64,000 nucleotides of DNA, taken from the NCBI GenBank assembly GCA_964552195.1, contig CAZKFM010000001.1:434001-498000 (forward strand), written 5' to 3'. The stretch is from CAZKAP01 sp964552195 (GTDB taxonomy: Bacteria > Bacteroidota > Bacteroidia > Flavobacteriales > Flavobacteriaceae). A program made the translations under genes and the position numbers. The notes below the pieces were generated by a model. That model was not told the origin of the DNA. It saw only the letters and a program-made list of their open reading frames with translations, and ran no database searches. The first letter of the stretch is position 1, and every line of letters starts with the position of its first letter. Shown here one piece after another: positions 36,034 through 45,770 of the stretch.

Positions 36034-36041
36034 CAAAAATA
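36034..36041 (-). promoter_or_regulatory. -7 box of the surE-lpxB promoter (TATTTTTG)
   Basis: A perfect TAnnTTTG on the minus strand. The predicted leader is about ten bases to the TTG start. No good TTG is seen at the -33 position. Confidence 0.5.
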
Positions 36042-36196
36042 CGTTTAAACCCTGTATGAGTCCTTCAGGGGCTTTAACAAAGTTTTACCTTGTCCGCAGG
36101 ACTATGGCATCATTTTTTCTATAATTTAGACCTTTTAAGGTCTGTTTATAAAGCATTAATCCCCGAATCCAACGCGACCTGCTTAAAATTCATCCT

Positions 36197-38386
36197 ATGA
36201 TTAACAAGAAGATTTTCCTGGGCTTTTCGGCCCTGTTTATCGCAGTTGCCTCATGCAGCTTTACGAATACCAAGTTCGAAACCAGTGATAAGGATAAGCT
36301 GTTGCTCAATCTTATAACTTATGTACTGGACCAGCTCCACTACGAACCCAAGGATATCAACGATACCTTCTCTGAGGACGTCTACATGGGTTTTATCGAA
36401 ATTTGTGATCCCTCGAAACGCTATTTCCTGAAGAGCGATCTGGAGGATTTCGAGAAGTACAGGTACCAGATTGATGAGGAAATCGAAAACCGGGAACTCG
36501 CCTTCTTTAATACCGTGCACGAGAGGTTAGTGGTCCGCATGGAAGAGGCCCGTGGCATCTATCAGGAGGTGCTGGACGAGCCCTTCGACTTTACCAAGCA
36601 GGAAGTGCTCGACATCGACTACAACGAGCAGGATTTTGTGTCGAACCGCAAGGAACTCCGGGAGCGTTGGAGAAAGCAGATGAAGTATTTTACCCTGGGG
36701 CAGTACGATGCCCTGGTACGAAGAAAGCTGGAGGAGACTTATGGAAGTAACGAAGAGGGAGAAGAGGCTTCCTTTGAATTCTCTCCTGAGATGGTCTCCA
36801 CGATCAGCACCGAAGAATTGGCAGAACTGGAGAAGGAAGCCCGTGAGAGTACCCGAACCAATACCGATTACTTTTTTAAGGTACGACAGGAGCAGGAGAG
36901 GGAAGACTGGTTTGTAATGTACCTGAATACCATAGTGAGTGAATTCGACCCCCATTCCGGTTATTTTCCCCCAGAGGACAAGGAGGACTTCGACGAGCGT
37001 ATTTCGGGCACCTTCGAAGGCATTGGAGCCCGGCTTCAGCCTCAGCCCGAGGGACCGAAAATCGTAGAGATCATATCCGGAGGCCCGGCCTGGAAATCCA
37101 AGAAATTGGAAGTCGGTGACGAGATCATCAAAGTGGGGCAGGAAGGAGAGGAACCGGTGGATATCATGGGGATGCAGCTCAGCGATGCCGTTAAGCTCAT
37201 CAAGGGTCCCAAGGGGACAGTGGTGTACCTGACGGTGCGCAGGGTGAATGGAACCATAGAGGAAATCGATATAACCCGGGATGTAGTAGAGATCGAGGAA
37301 ACCTTCGCCAAGAGTGCCAAGATCGAAAGGGAAGCCTCTCGTTATGGTATTATCCAACTCCCCACTTTTTACGCGGATTTCGAAGATTTTAACAGCAATA
37401 ATGCCGCCAAGGATGTTCGCCGCGAACTGGAGGAACTGAAGAAGGAGGGTGTCGAAGGACTAATCATCGACCTGCGGGACAACGGAGGGGGATCCCTCAA
37501 GGCCGTGGAGGACATGATCGGACTGTTTATCGAAACCGGACCGGTGGTGCAGGTGCGCTCCCCCAATAATGAAGTACGAGTGTACGAAGACAAGGACGCA
37601 GAAATTGTCTGGGACGGGCCTGTCGTGGTTTTGGTGAATGAGCTGTCTGCTTCCGCTTCGGAAATCTTTGCGGCGGCCGTACAGGACTACGGTAGGGGCG
37701 TCGTTTTAGGAACTCGTCAGACCTACGGTAAAGGCACGGTTCAGCGTTTCTACCCCCTGGAGACCCTGATCAGGGGCAATCAATACGGGGATCTGGGCTC
37801 ACTGAAGTTTACCACTCAGAAGTTCTACCGCATAGACGGAGGCTCTACTCAGCTGGAGGGCGTGAAAAGCGACGTGGTAATCCCAGGCAGGACCTCATAC
37901 CTGTATCTGGGAGAGAAAGATCAGCAGAATCCCCTGAGCTGGGATAAGATCCGTCCGGCGAATTACGACCTGTGGTACGACAGGAACGCGCTGCAGGAGG
38001 TTATCACCAGCAGCCAGGAGAGGGTCAATGCCCATCCTCAGATACAAATGATAGACAAGAGTGCACGCTGGCTCAAGGAACAGCAGGATCAGACGGTGGT
38101 TTCACTCAGTTATGCCGACTACAGAGCCAACCAGCTTAGTATCCGAAAGCAATCAACGGAGTTTGACAGCCTGACGAAGTACGATTCTGCTTTGGATTTT
38201 ACTTCCCCGCTTTACGAAAACGAATTGTTTACCAAAGACCCTGTTCTCAGAGAGAAAAGGGATCGCTGGCACAAGGATATGGCGACCGATGTGTACATCG
38301 AGGAGGCCGTAAACGTATTGTCAGACCTCAAAACACTGGAATTTAAGAAAGGGCGGTCAGAGCGTCTCGCCCGGGTAAAGGGGTAA
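36197..38386 (+). CDS. Carboxy-terminal processing protease Prc/Tsp (S41A)
   Basis: 729 residues. A lipoprotein-like signal ends in AVASC (Cys20). The N-terminal Prc domain (about 40-230) is followed by a PDZ domain (about 250-350, including GTFEGIGARLQ and GPAWKSKKLEVGDEIIKVG) and the S41 protease core. The catalytic Ser486 is in LSASASEI and Lys512 in YGKGTVQ. A C-terminal DUF3340-type region completes it. It works in the periplasm, trimming or degrading proteins through their C-termini, and in other bacteria also controls peptidoglycan hydrolases. It is divergent from surE and ends in a strong terminator. Confidence 0.93.
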   Translation: MINKKIFLGFSALFIAVASCSFTNTKFETSDKDKLLLNLITYVLDQLHYEPKDINDTFSEDVYMGFIEICDPSKRYFLKSDLEDFEKYRYQIDEEIENRELAFFNTVHERLVVRMEEARGIYQEVLDEPFDFTKQEVLDIDYNEQDFVSNRKELRERWRKQMKYFTLGQYDALVRRKLEETYGSNEEGEEASFEFSPEMVSTISTEELAELEKEARESTRTNTDYFFKVRQEQEREDWFVMYLNTIVSEFDPHSGYFPPEDKEDFDERISGTFEGIGARLQPQPEGPKIVEIISGGPAWKSKKLEVGDEIIKVGQEGEEPVDIMGMQLSDAVKLIKGPKGTVVYLTVRRVNGTIEEIDITRDVVEIEETFAKSAKIEREASRYGIIQLPTFYADFEDFNSNNAAKDVRRELEELKKEGVEGLIIDLRDNGGGSLKAVEDMIGLFIETGPVVQVRSPNNEVRVYEDKDAEIVWDGPVVVLVNELSASASEIFAAAVQDYGRGVVLGTRQTYGKGTVQRFYPLETLIRGNQYGDLGSLKFTTQKFYRIDGGSTQLEGVKSDVVIPGRTSYLYLGEKDQQNPLSWDKIRPANYDLWYDRNALQEVITSSQERVNAHPQIQMIDKSARWLKEQQDQTVVSLSYADYRANQLSIRKQSTEFDSLTKYDSALDFTSPLYENELFTKDPVLREKRDRWHKDMATDVYIEEAVNVLSDLKTLEFKKGRSERLARVKG

Positions 38387-38414
38387 GCCGGATAGGTCCC
38401 CATAAAACAAACAG

Positions 38415-38438
38415 CCCCGCTTTAGAGCGGGGTTTTTT
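38415..38438 (+). terminator. Rho-independent terminator after the Prc protease gene
   Basis: A seven-base GC-rich stem, CCCCGCT and AGCGGGG, with a TTAG loop, followed by six T. It lies between the converging prc and rodA genes; the A-rich left flank may let it act for rodA too. Confidence 0.9.
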
Positions 38439-38446
38439 CTTGGTTT

Positions 38447-39730
38447 TCAGATATCGTCTCTGAGGCGATTGGCGTCGAGCTTCAGGAAGATAAAGATCAT
38501 CAGGATAAAGAATAACTGTCCTGATCCGCCATAGCTAAAGAGCGGCAAAGGGATGCCTATGGTCGGGAGTAACCCCAGGACCATACCAATATTAACGGCG
38601 TAGTGGGCAAATAAGATGGCGATTATGCCGTAGCCGAAAACCCTTGAAAAATCCTTTTTTTGTCTTTCGGCAAGTACATTCAGGCGCAGAAGAAGGACGG
38701 TGAACACCACCACCACCCCGGCCGCCCCGATAAATCCCCATTCTTCCCCAACCGAGCTGAAAATGTAGTCGGTGTGTTGTTCGGGTACGAAATCGCCCTT
38801 GGTCCGTGTACCTTCCAGAAAGCCTTTACCGGAAAACCCTCCGGATTCGATTGCTTTTTCCGCCTGGTCTTTATTGTATCCGAAATCCTTCTTGATCTGA
38901 GCCAGTCGTTCCGGGTCATTTTCCATGGCCAGCCACAATGAGAAACGGTCCCGGTGCCGCTGCTCGAACAAGTTGTTATACACAAAGTCCACCGACAGCG
39001 AGAACAGTACAGATGAGACAACGAATATCATCAGGGGGAATACGGGAATTCTAATGTGAGGCTTCTTAAAGAGGAATACCAGGGCGATCAGGACAATCAG
39101 GCCGATAATCACCCAGATGATCCCGAATTTCAGCGTGGATATAAACAGGGCGATAAGCATGAGTCCGATCAACAGATATATGCCGGGAAGCCCCTCCTTG
39201 AACAGGACGATAAACAGGGAAAAGAAGATCAGTGCACTACCGGGATCGGGCTGAAGTATGGTAAGGACTGCGGGTATGGCGATAATCATCACACCGTACA
39301 GCTGGTGTCTGGGCAGTTTGATATCGGTCTGTATATCGGTCAGGTACTTAGCCAGGCCCAGGGCCGTAGTTACCTTGGCCAGTTCAGTGGGTTGAAAATT
39401 GAAGAACCCCAGATTGAACCAGGAGGTAGCCCCGCTTATGGTCTTTCCCAGAGGGAACAACAGGATCAGCAGTACCACCGAACTCAGATAGAATACACTG
39501 GAAAACCGCTCCAGAAAGCGAGTTTCTATGAGCAGTATGGGAAGGAGCATGGCATAGGAGAGCAGTATAAAAATCAGCTGCTTGCCATAGTAGGTCGAAA
39601 AGCTAAAGGAATCGAGACTCTCCTCTCCTAGTGTGGTACTGTATATGTTGACCCATCCGAATACGTTAAGCAGTATGAGCAGGAAGACCGTGGTCCAGTC
39701 CAGGCGCTTGAGGATGCGGTTACCAGACAT
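38447..39730 (-). CDS. rodA: Rod-shape peptidoglycan polymerase RodA (SEDS family)
   Basis: 427 residues with ten or more membrane segments. SEDS glycosyltransferases polymerise lipid II at the inner membrane; RodA does so in the elongasome with PBP2. Seen features: LGLAKYLTDIQ after QPTELAKVT, the loop GFLEGTRTKGDFVPEQHTDYI (written GKGFLEGT then PEQHTDYIFSSVGEEWGF), and the terminal helices with GIPLPLFSYGGSG. It overlaps mrdA by 11 bases and is the last gene of the cell-shape operon. Confidence 0.95.
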   Translation of the reverse strand: MSGNRILKRLDWTTVFLLILLNVFGWVNIYSTTLGEESLDSFSFSTYYGKQLIFILLSYAMLLPILLIETRFLERFSSVFYLSSVVLLILLFPLGKTISGATSWFNLGFFNFQPTELAKVTTALGLAKYLTDIQTDIKLPRHQLYGVMIIAIPAVLTILQPDPGSALIFFSLFIVLFKEGLPGIYLLIGLMLIALFISTLKFGIIWVIIGLIVLIALVFLFKKPHIRIPVFPLMIFVVSSVLFSLSVDFVYNNLFEQRHRDRFSLWLAMENDPERLAQIKKDFGYNKDQAEKAIESGGFSGKGFLEGTRTKGDFVPEQHTDYIFSSVGEEWGFIGAAGVVVVFTVLLLRLNVLAERQKKDFSRVFGYGIIAILFAHYAVNIGMVLGLLPTIGIPLPLFSYGGSGQLFFILMIFIFLKLDANRLRDDI

Positions 39731-41585
39731 CTTCGTTGATTTCGAAGGGTTCGCACAGATAGGGTTTCATGTACTCGTCTACGAGGCTCTTACTGAGCAT
39801 GCGCTGTTCCAGGTCCTTACGCGTTATGGTCCCCTTCAGGTACTGCTCGATCATGAGCGAAGCAATATGGCCGGCGTATCGGGCCCCGTAGTAACCGTGT
39901 TCAATAAAGACTGCTATGGCTATTTTGGGTTTGTCAATCGGTGCGAATGCCACGAACAGGGAGTGATCGGTAAGCTGTACCCGTTCCCCGTCGATTCGGG
40001 TGAAATTCTCTACCGTACCGGTCTTTCCTGCTATTTCTACTCCGGGTATCTGTAACCAATAGGCCGTACCTCGTCGATACACATCGGCCATTCCCTTAAT
40101 TACGGGTTCGAAATGCTCGGCGTCAATAGTAGTGTAATGCTTCTCTTTGAACTTGGATTCGATGGGAGTATTGCCTCCGATCCTTTTGATAATGTGTGGG
40201 GTATAATACCAGCCCCGGTTGCCAATGGCGGCCATCACGTTAGCCAGTTGAATGGGGGTGGCCGCCACCTCTCCCTGCCCTATGGCATTGGAGATGATGT
40301 AGGAATACGACCAGCGGTTATCCCCGTAGGCCTTGTCGTAGTATTCGCGATTGGGGATACGCCCCGGACGGCCCGTGGGCAGATCGGTACCCAGGTAGTT
40401 GCCCAGTCCGAAACTCTTCATGTGCTTTTCCCAGACATCCATGGCCGTGTCCGTACTCGGAAAATGCTCGTAGAATGAACGGAACGTACCTGCGAAATAG
40501 GCATTGCACGAACGATAAATACCGGTATTAAGATCGCGCAGCCCACCTCCACAGTGGCAGCCTCGTTTGACATTACCTACATAAAAACCGTTGTAACACT
40601 GAAACCGGGTGTTGGTGTCTATAGCACCCTCCTGTAGTGCGGCCAGGGCATTCAGTACCTTGAAGGGCGAACCCGGAGAGGGCTCAGCCAGTATAGAACG
40701 GTCCCATATGGGCCGGAAAATGGAATCGTTATACAGGCGGGTGTAGTTCTGGGAGCGCTCCCGTCCCACCAGCAGGTTGGGATCGTAAGTAGGACCGGAT
40801 ATCATGGCAAGAATTTCCCCGCTCGAGGGTTCGATGGCAACGATACCGCCATTTTTCCAGCGCATCAGCTTTTCTCCGTATTCCTGCAAATCCTTGTCCA
40901 GGGTGATATAAATCTCCTTTCCTATGTCAGGCAGGGTATCCAATGCCCCATCCTTATAGGGACCTATTTCCCGATTCAAGCGGTCCAGTTGTATGAACTC
41001 GACGCCCTTGGAGCCCTTTAAAATATTCTCATACTGCTTCTCTACGCCGGACTGTCCCTTCATTTCTCCGGGTATGTACACGTTGCTGCGATCCAGGTCT
41101 GCCTGGTCCACCTCGCGTATAAAACCAAGCACATTGGCGGCTGCATGGGTATTATAGTATCTTATGGATTTTCGCTGTATGTAAAAGCCGGGAAACCGGT
41201 GCATCTTCTCCTGGAGGATGGCGTAATCCTTTTTGTCCAGTTGGGCTACCATAACCGAAGGCAGTCGGGGATTCTGCCGGGCACGATCTAAGCGCTTATC
41301 GAATTCTTCTACACTAATTTTCAGCATTTTGCAGAGGGCATCCTTGTCAAATTCCCTCACTTTACGTGGGACCACCATCACATCGTAGGTGGTCTGGTTG
41401 CCCACCAGGAGCTTTCCGTCCCTGTCGTAAATGTATCCGCGTTCTGGATAGATATGGACCCGTTTGATCGCGGGGTCCTCAGTGAGTTTCTCCGAAGAAT
41501 CCTTGATGAGCTGTAAATAGGACAGCCTTCCCAGGAATGCCAGGGAAATAAATAGTATACTGACCGATATGAGGTTCTTGACCAT
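39720..41585 (-). CDS. mrdA: Penicillin-binding protein 2 (elongasome transpeptidase)
   Basis: 621 residues. One N-terminal membrane anchor, a dimerisation domain (about 40-210) and a transpeptidase domain. Active-site motifs: SPFK at 306-309 with the nucleophile Ser306, SCN at 359-361, and KTG in AGKTGTVEN near 545. It cross-links new side-wall peptidoglycan in the periplasm together with RodA, whose gene overlaps its end. Beta-lactams would target it. An unusual GCHCGG cysteine cluster lies at about 342-347, also seen in PBP2 of other Gram-negative bacteria. Confidence 0.95.
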   Translation of the reverse strand: MVKNLISVSILFISLAFLGRLSYLQLIKDSSEKLTEDPAIKRVHIYPERGYIYDRDGKLLVGNQTTYDVMVVPRKVREFDKDALCKMLKISVEEFDKRLDRARQNPRLPSVMVAQLDKKDYAILQEKMHRFPGFYIQRKSIRYYNTHAAANVLGFIREVDQADLDRSNVYIPGEMKGQSGVEKQYENILKGSKGVEFIQLDRLNREIGPYKDGALDTLPDIGKEIYITLDKDLQEYGEKLMRWKNGGIVAIEPSSGEILAMISGPTYDPNLLVGRERSQNYTRLYNDSIFRPIWDRSILAEPSPGSPFKVLNALAALQEGAIDTNTRFQCYNGFYVGNVKRGCHCGGGLRDLNTGIYRSCNAYFAGTFRSFYEHFPSTDTAMDVWEKHMKSFGLGNYLGTDLPTGRPGRIPNREYYDKAYGDNRWSYSYIISNAIGQGEVAATPIQLANVMAAIGNRGWYYTPHIIKRIGGNTPIESKFKEKHYTTIDAEHFEPVIKGMADVYRRGTAYWLQIPGVEIAGKTGTVENFTRIDGERVQLTDHSLFVAFAPIDKPKIAIAVFIEHGYYGARYAGHIASLMIEQYLKGTITRKDLEQRMLSKSLVDEYMKPYLCEPFEINEDVW

Positions 41586-41650
41586 AGATATAAGTCGTTA
41601 GACCGGTTCTTCTCCCTCCCGGTTTAAGAACGCAGAAAGAGCAAAAATAT

Positions 41651-42157
41651 TCAGGACTCCCGGGCGAGTACGGTGTTTAGTAGTACGCAGATGAAGATGG
41701 TGAGTACGCCATTTAACACCACCTTTCTCAAAATTAATCCGAAATGTGAGAAACTTAAAATTTCGATGGTAAAGAAAATCGAATGATGGATTAAAACCAG
41801 TGCCGTAAGAAAGCTAATGCGCTGAAGCAGGGTGGTATTTCCATAGTTAAATGTCTGGAAATCGTGGTTGTTTCCGTAAATAACCCTGAGCAGCAACGGT
41901 CGAAGATAGGCCACTGTCAGGCTGGCGAATGCATTTATCGCCATGGTATCCAGAAAAATATCGATAAGGAATCCCAACAGGAAACTGACTACCATGAACA
42001 GGGAGCGGTTTACCCTCAATGGATACCAGTAAAAAAAGAGTACATAAACCATGGGGTTCAGGTAACCCAACAAGTTGAGTTTGCTAAAGAGCAATACCTG
42101 GGCCAGCAGCAGCAGTATAAAACGGGTAATATTCAGTGCGATCTGGCTATTCAGCAT
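41651..42157 (-). CDS. mreD: Rod-shape determining protein MreD
   Basis: 168 residues with about five membrane segments (NITRFILLLLAQVLLFSKL, YVLFFYWYPL, VSFLLGFLIDIFL, ALVLIHHSIFF and GVLTIFICVLLNTVL). I start at the ATG at 42157 (MLNSQIALN), giving an 11-base overlap with mreC; the frame is open to a TTG at 42208 but the extra residues are basic and not MreD-like. It is an inner-membrane partner of MreC in the elongasome. Confidence 0.88.
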   Translation of the reverse strand: MLNSQIALNITRFILLLLAQVLLFSKLNLLGYLNPMVYVLFFYWYPLRVNRSLFMVVSFLLGFLIDIFLDTMAINAFASLTVAYLRPLLLRVIYGNNHDFQTFNYGNTTLLQRISFLTALVLIHHSIFFTIEILSFSHFGLILRKVVLNGVLTIFICVLLNTVLARES

Positions 42158-42977
42158 CGTCGGATAATTTTTCCAGTTCCCTAATTTCCTCTTGCCGGGC
42201 ATAGTCAATGACGTAAACCGACTGCAGGTTGGCCATGTCGTTGAACAGGCGTACGTCGATTTCGTAGAAACTCCCGTTTTCCGGTATTCGGAAGTCAGTG
42301 ACTATACCTATCGGCAGGTTTTCCGGAAAAATACTGGACATGCCTCCCGTAACTATAGTATCGCCCCTGAGTATAGGTGCGAATCGCGGAACATCCAGGA
42401 GTTGAACATTCATGAAGTCATCTCCATTCCATACCAATGACCCGAAGTGCTGGGTATTCTTGAGTTTGGCATTGATGCTGGAATTCACATTGAGTATGCT
42501 GCGGACTGTGGCAAAGCGACTCGAGGTGTTCTCTACAATCCCCACAATCCCCTGGCTGTTTACCACGCCCATATCCTGCCGGACTCCATCCCGTTCCCCG
42601 CGGTTAATGGTCAGGTAGTTCCTTTTCATGGAGATGCTGTTGCGGGTCACCCGCGCCCCGGTGAATATGTAATCTCCTCCCAGCCAGAGTTTGTCCAGGC
42701 TGTCGAGTTCGGCAACCGGCGATTCCTGATTGTATATCAGGTTTCTCAGGAAGCGATTCTCCTCTTGTAGGCGCTTGTTCTCTTCACTCAGGTGAAAATA
42801 GGCGGAGATACCCGAACCCGCATTGTAGAACTGTCCGCTGACCCAGTTGGCCGAGTTGAAGTACTTGGACTGGTGATAGGAGTGCGATTCCACGGTCAGG
42901 AACAGGCAGATCAAGGTCAGGCTCAGATACAGCAGGCTAGTACGACGGGCGAGGATAAATCTTAAAATCCGCTGCAT
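42147..42977 (-). CDS. mreC: Rod-shape determining protein MreC
   Basis: 276 residues. One N-terminal membrane segment (TSLLYLSLTLICLFLTV), a coiled coil (about 55-90, SEENKRLQEENRFLRNL) and the periplasmic beta domain with RGERDGVRQDMGVVNSQGIVGIV and SIFPENLPIGIV. It connects the MreB filament to PBP2 across the membrane. It lies 70 bases downstream of mreB. Confidence 0.94.
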   Translation of the reverse strand: MQRILRFILARRTSLLYLSLTLICLFLTVESHSYHQSKYFNSANWVSGQFYNAGSGISAYFHLSEENKRLQEENRFLRNLIYNQESPVAELDSLDKLWLGGDYIFTGARVTRNSISMKRNYLTINRGERDGVRQDMGVVNSQGIVGIVENTSSRFATVRSILNVNSSINAKLKNTQHFGSLVWNGDDFMNVQLLDVPRFAPILRGDTIVTGGMSSIFPENLPIGIVTDFRIPENGSFYEIDVRLFNDMANLQSVYVIDYARQEEIRELEKLSDDAE

Positions 42978-43047
42978 GTTCTGTTAACGGTATTGGAATC
43001 CGATTATTTGAAACGGGAGCCAATCCCCATCTGGGATCTGCTGCCGG

Positions 43048-44076
43048 TTACTTGATCAGCAGGCTCTTGTACTTACTTAGGTTCTTAAGCGCTATGCCCG
43101 TTCCCCTGACGACAGCCCTAAGCGGATCTTCGGCTATGTACACCGGCAGATCTGTTTTCTGTGACAGTCGGCGATCCAGTCCACGAAGTAGCGAACCGCC
43201 ACCAGCCAGGTAGATACCCGTGTTATAGATATCGGCAGCCAGTTCCGGAGGAGTCTGTGAGAGGGTTTCCATAACGGCATCTTCGATTCGTACTATGCTT
43301 TTATCCAGAGCCTTGGCAATTTCCCGATAGGTGATTTGTACCTGTTTAGGTTTACCAGTGAGCAAATCCCTGCCCTGTATGGACTTGTCCTCAGGCGGTG
43401 AGTGCAATTCATCAACGGCCGATCCTATTTCGATTTTAATGCTTTCGGCCGTGCTCTCTCCGATGTAGAGGTTGTGCTGGGTACGCATGTAATAGATGAT
43501 GTCATTGGTGAACACATCCCCGGCTATCTTAACGGATTTGTCGCAGACGATACCCCCGAGAGCAATAACGGCGATCTCCGTGGTACCTCCACCTATGTCT
43601 ACAATCATGTTTCCCTTGGGCTGCATGATGTCCAGTCCGATACCAATCGCGGCTGCCATCGGCTCGTGGATCAGATAAACCTCTTTGCCGTTCACCCGTT
43701 CGGCCGATTCGCGCACGGCCCGCATCTCCACCTCGGTAATGCCCGAAGGAATGCAGATCACCATTCTCAGCGCGGGGGGGAACCACATTTTTTTAAGTGC
43801 CGGGATACCTTTAATGAAGCGGTTGATCATCTGTTCTGAGGCATCGAAATCGGCGATAACCCCATCTTTCAGGGGTCGTATGGTCTTTATGTTTTCGTGG
43901 GTCTTACCCTGCATCATACTGGCCTCCCTGCCCACTGCTATGATCTTCCCTGTAACCCTGTTCCTGGCAACTATGGAAGGACTATCCACGACCACCTTGT
44001 CCATGTGTATGATCAAGGTATTCGCAGTTCCGAGGTCGATGGCGATCTCCTCGGTCATGAAGTCAAAAAAGGCCAT
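43048..44076 (-). CDS. mreB: Actin-like cell-shape protein MreB
   Basis: 342 residues of the bacterial actin family. Phosphate loop IDLGTANTLI (13-22), the second nucleotide-binding stretch MIVDIGGGTTEIAVI and the adenosine motif GIYLAGGGSLLRGL are complete. It forms membrane-attached filaments that guide side-wall synthesis. It lies between purH and mreC in the same direction, the usual flavobacterial order. Confidence 0.97.
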   Translation of the reverse strand: MAFFDFMTEEIAIDLGTANTLIIHMDKVVVDSPSIVARNRVTGKIIAVGREASMMQGKTHENIKTIRPLKDGVIADFDASEQMINRFIKGIPALKKMWFPPALRMVICIPSGITEVEMRAVRESAERVNGKEVYLIHEPMAAAIGIGLDIMQPKGNMIVDIGGGTTEIAVIALGGIVCDKSVKIAGDVFTNDIIYYMRTQHNLYIGESTAESIKIEIGSAVDELHSPPEDKSIQGRDLLTGKPKQVQITYREIAKALDKSIVRIEDAVMETLSQTPPELAADIYNTGIYLAGGGSLLRGLDRRLSQKTDLPVYIAEDPLRAVVRGTGIALKNLSKYKSLLIK

Positions 44077-44124
44077 AGAGGATAGTGTTAGGTGTGTACT
44101 TGTTTAACAAGGTAAAATTAGCAA

Positions 44125-45657
44125 TTAATGCTTAAAATGGCGCGTACCAGTGAGCACCATATTCATGCCGTTATCGTTGCAATAGTCGATGCTCAGCTGG
44201 TCTTTGATGGACCCGCCGGGCTGGATCACCGAGCGGATACCCGCCTGGTCTGCGATCTCCACGCAATCCGGAAAGGGGAAGAATGCATCGCTGGCCATTA
44301 CAGCCCCCTCCAGAGAAAATTCAAAGTGGCGCGCTTTGTGAATGGCCTGCTGCAGGGCGTCCACCCGGGATGTCTGCCCGGTCCCACTCGCCAGTAACTG
44401 CCTGTCCTTCGCAAGAACAATGGTGTTGCTCTTGGTATGTTTGCAGATTTTGGACGCGAAAATCAGATCCCGAACCTGATGGTCGTCGGGTCGGTTCTGT
44501 GTAGCGTAATTGAAAACAGATTCTTCGTCCGTTTTCAGGTCGCGTTGTTGTCCGAGTACTCCGTTCAGGCAGCTTCGAACCTGGAATGCAGGCAAATCAA
44601 AGGACTTCAGTCGCAGCAGTATTCTTTTGGCTTTTCCCTTAAGTATGTCCAGGGCGTCTGCGTCGAAGTCAGGTGCGATCACCACTTCGCAGAACAGTTT
44701 ATGTATTTCTTCTGCGGTTTCCCGGTCAATACTGCGATTGCTGATCAAGATGCCTCCGAAAGCGGAAACGGGGTCACCGGCCAGGGCATCCCGGTACGCC
44801 TTTGCTATGGTATCCCGTGTGGCCAGGCCACAGGCATTATTGTGCTTGAGGATGGCAAAAGTCGGGTCTTCGTTCCGGAATTCACCCATGAGCTGAACAG
44901 CCGCGTCTATATCCAAAAGGTTGTTGTACGAAAGTTCTTTTCCGTGCAGCTTGTCAAATAGTACATCCAGGTCTCCGTAAAATCTGCCAACCTGATGAGG
45001 ATTCTCTCCGTAACGCAGCGGCAGGGAATTCGATATGCCTATCCGAAGGAATTCCGATGGAGAGGACTCCTCGAAATAATTGAATATGGCGCTGTCATAG
45101 TGAGAGGAAACCGCGAAGGCTTTCCTGGCGAAGTCCTTTCGCTCTTCCAGAGTCGTCTGGCCTTCCCGCTCTTTTAAAATCTGCAGGAAGGAGACGTAGT
45201 CGGCTTTGGAAGCTACACAGAGAACATCCCGGAAGTTCTTGGCTGCAGCCCGGATAAGAGATATGCCGCCGATGTCGATTTTTTCGATGATTTCCGATTC
45301 GGTTGCTCCGGACGCGACGGTTTTTTCGAAGGGATACAGGTCCACGATGACGGCATCGAAAACCGGGATCTCGAATTCTTCAAGCGTCTGTAAATCTCCT
45401 TGTTCGTCTCCCCGGGCCAGTATGCCACCGAAGACCTTGGGATGCAAGGTCTTTACCCTTCCACCCAGTATGGATGGATAGTGGGTGAGGTCCTCCACGC
45501 GTTGTACGTCCATCCCCAGATCATTGAGGTATCGCTCTGTGCCTCCGGTACTGTACACGGAAATGTTCAGCCGGTCTAATTCTCGGGCGATGGGCTCCAG
45601 ACCTTCCTTATGGAAAACGGATACGAGTATGTTCCGGATGGGCTTGGTTTCGGACAT
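44125..45657 (-). CDS. purH: Bifunctional AICAR transformylase / IMP cyclohydrolase
   Basis: 510 residues. It performs the last two steps of IMP synthesis. The N-terminal MGS-like IMP cyclohydrolase domain (about 5-145) shows SVFHKEGLEPIA and YSTGGTERYL; the C-terminal AICAR transformylase domain contains LRYGENPHQ and the catalytic KHNNACG. A TAATTTTG promoter box lies 23 bases upstream. The gene heads the cell-shape operon; the 48-base gap to mreB suggests co-transcription. Confidence 0.96.
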   Translation of the reverse strand: MSETKPIRNILVSVFHKEGLEPIARELDRLNISVYSTGGTERYLNDLGMDVQRVEDLTHYPSILGGRVKTLHPKVFGGILARGDEQGDLQTLEEFEIPVFDAVIVDLYPFEKTVASGATESEIIEKIDIGGISLIRAAAKNFRDVLCVASKADYVSFLQILKEREGQTTLEERKDFARKAFAVSSHYDSAIFNYFEESSPSEFLRIGISNSLPLRYGENPHQVGRFYGDLDVLFDKLHGKELSYNNLLDIDAAVQLMGEFRNEDPTFAILKHNNACGLATRDTIAKAYRDALAGDPVSAFGGILISNRSIDRETAEEIHKLFCEVVIAPDFDADALDILKGKAKRILLRLKSFDLPAFQVRSCLNGVLGQQRDLKTDEESVFNYATQNRPDDHQVRDLIFASKICKHTKSNTIVLAKDRQLLASGTGQTSRVDALQQAIHKARHFEFSLEGAVMASDAFFPFPDCVEIADQAGIRSVIQPGGSIKDQLSIDYCNDNGMNMVLTGTRHFKH

Positions 45658-45679
45658 GTTCAGGGCAATTTATAGAGGG

Positions 45680-45687
45680 CAAAATTA
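45680..45687 (-). promoter_or_regulatory. -7 box of the purH promoter (TAATTTTG)
   Basis: A perfect TAnnTTTG on the minus strand, about 23 bases before the purH ATG. No clear -33 TTG. Confidence 0.45.
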
Positions 45688-45770
45688 CACTAAATCTGCT
45701 CGCGTTCTCATGGCAGATATGCGATAATATCAACATTATGATGGCTCATCAGGACTTGTCTTCGAAGGAA

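Noticed and set aside
36527..37357. A 276-codon open frame opposite the Prc protease gene
   Set aside because: It is fully covered by a protease gene with PDZ and S41 motifs, and its translation looks like antisense of a biased coding region.
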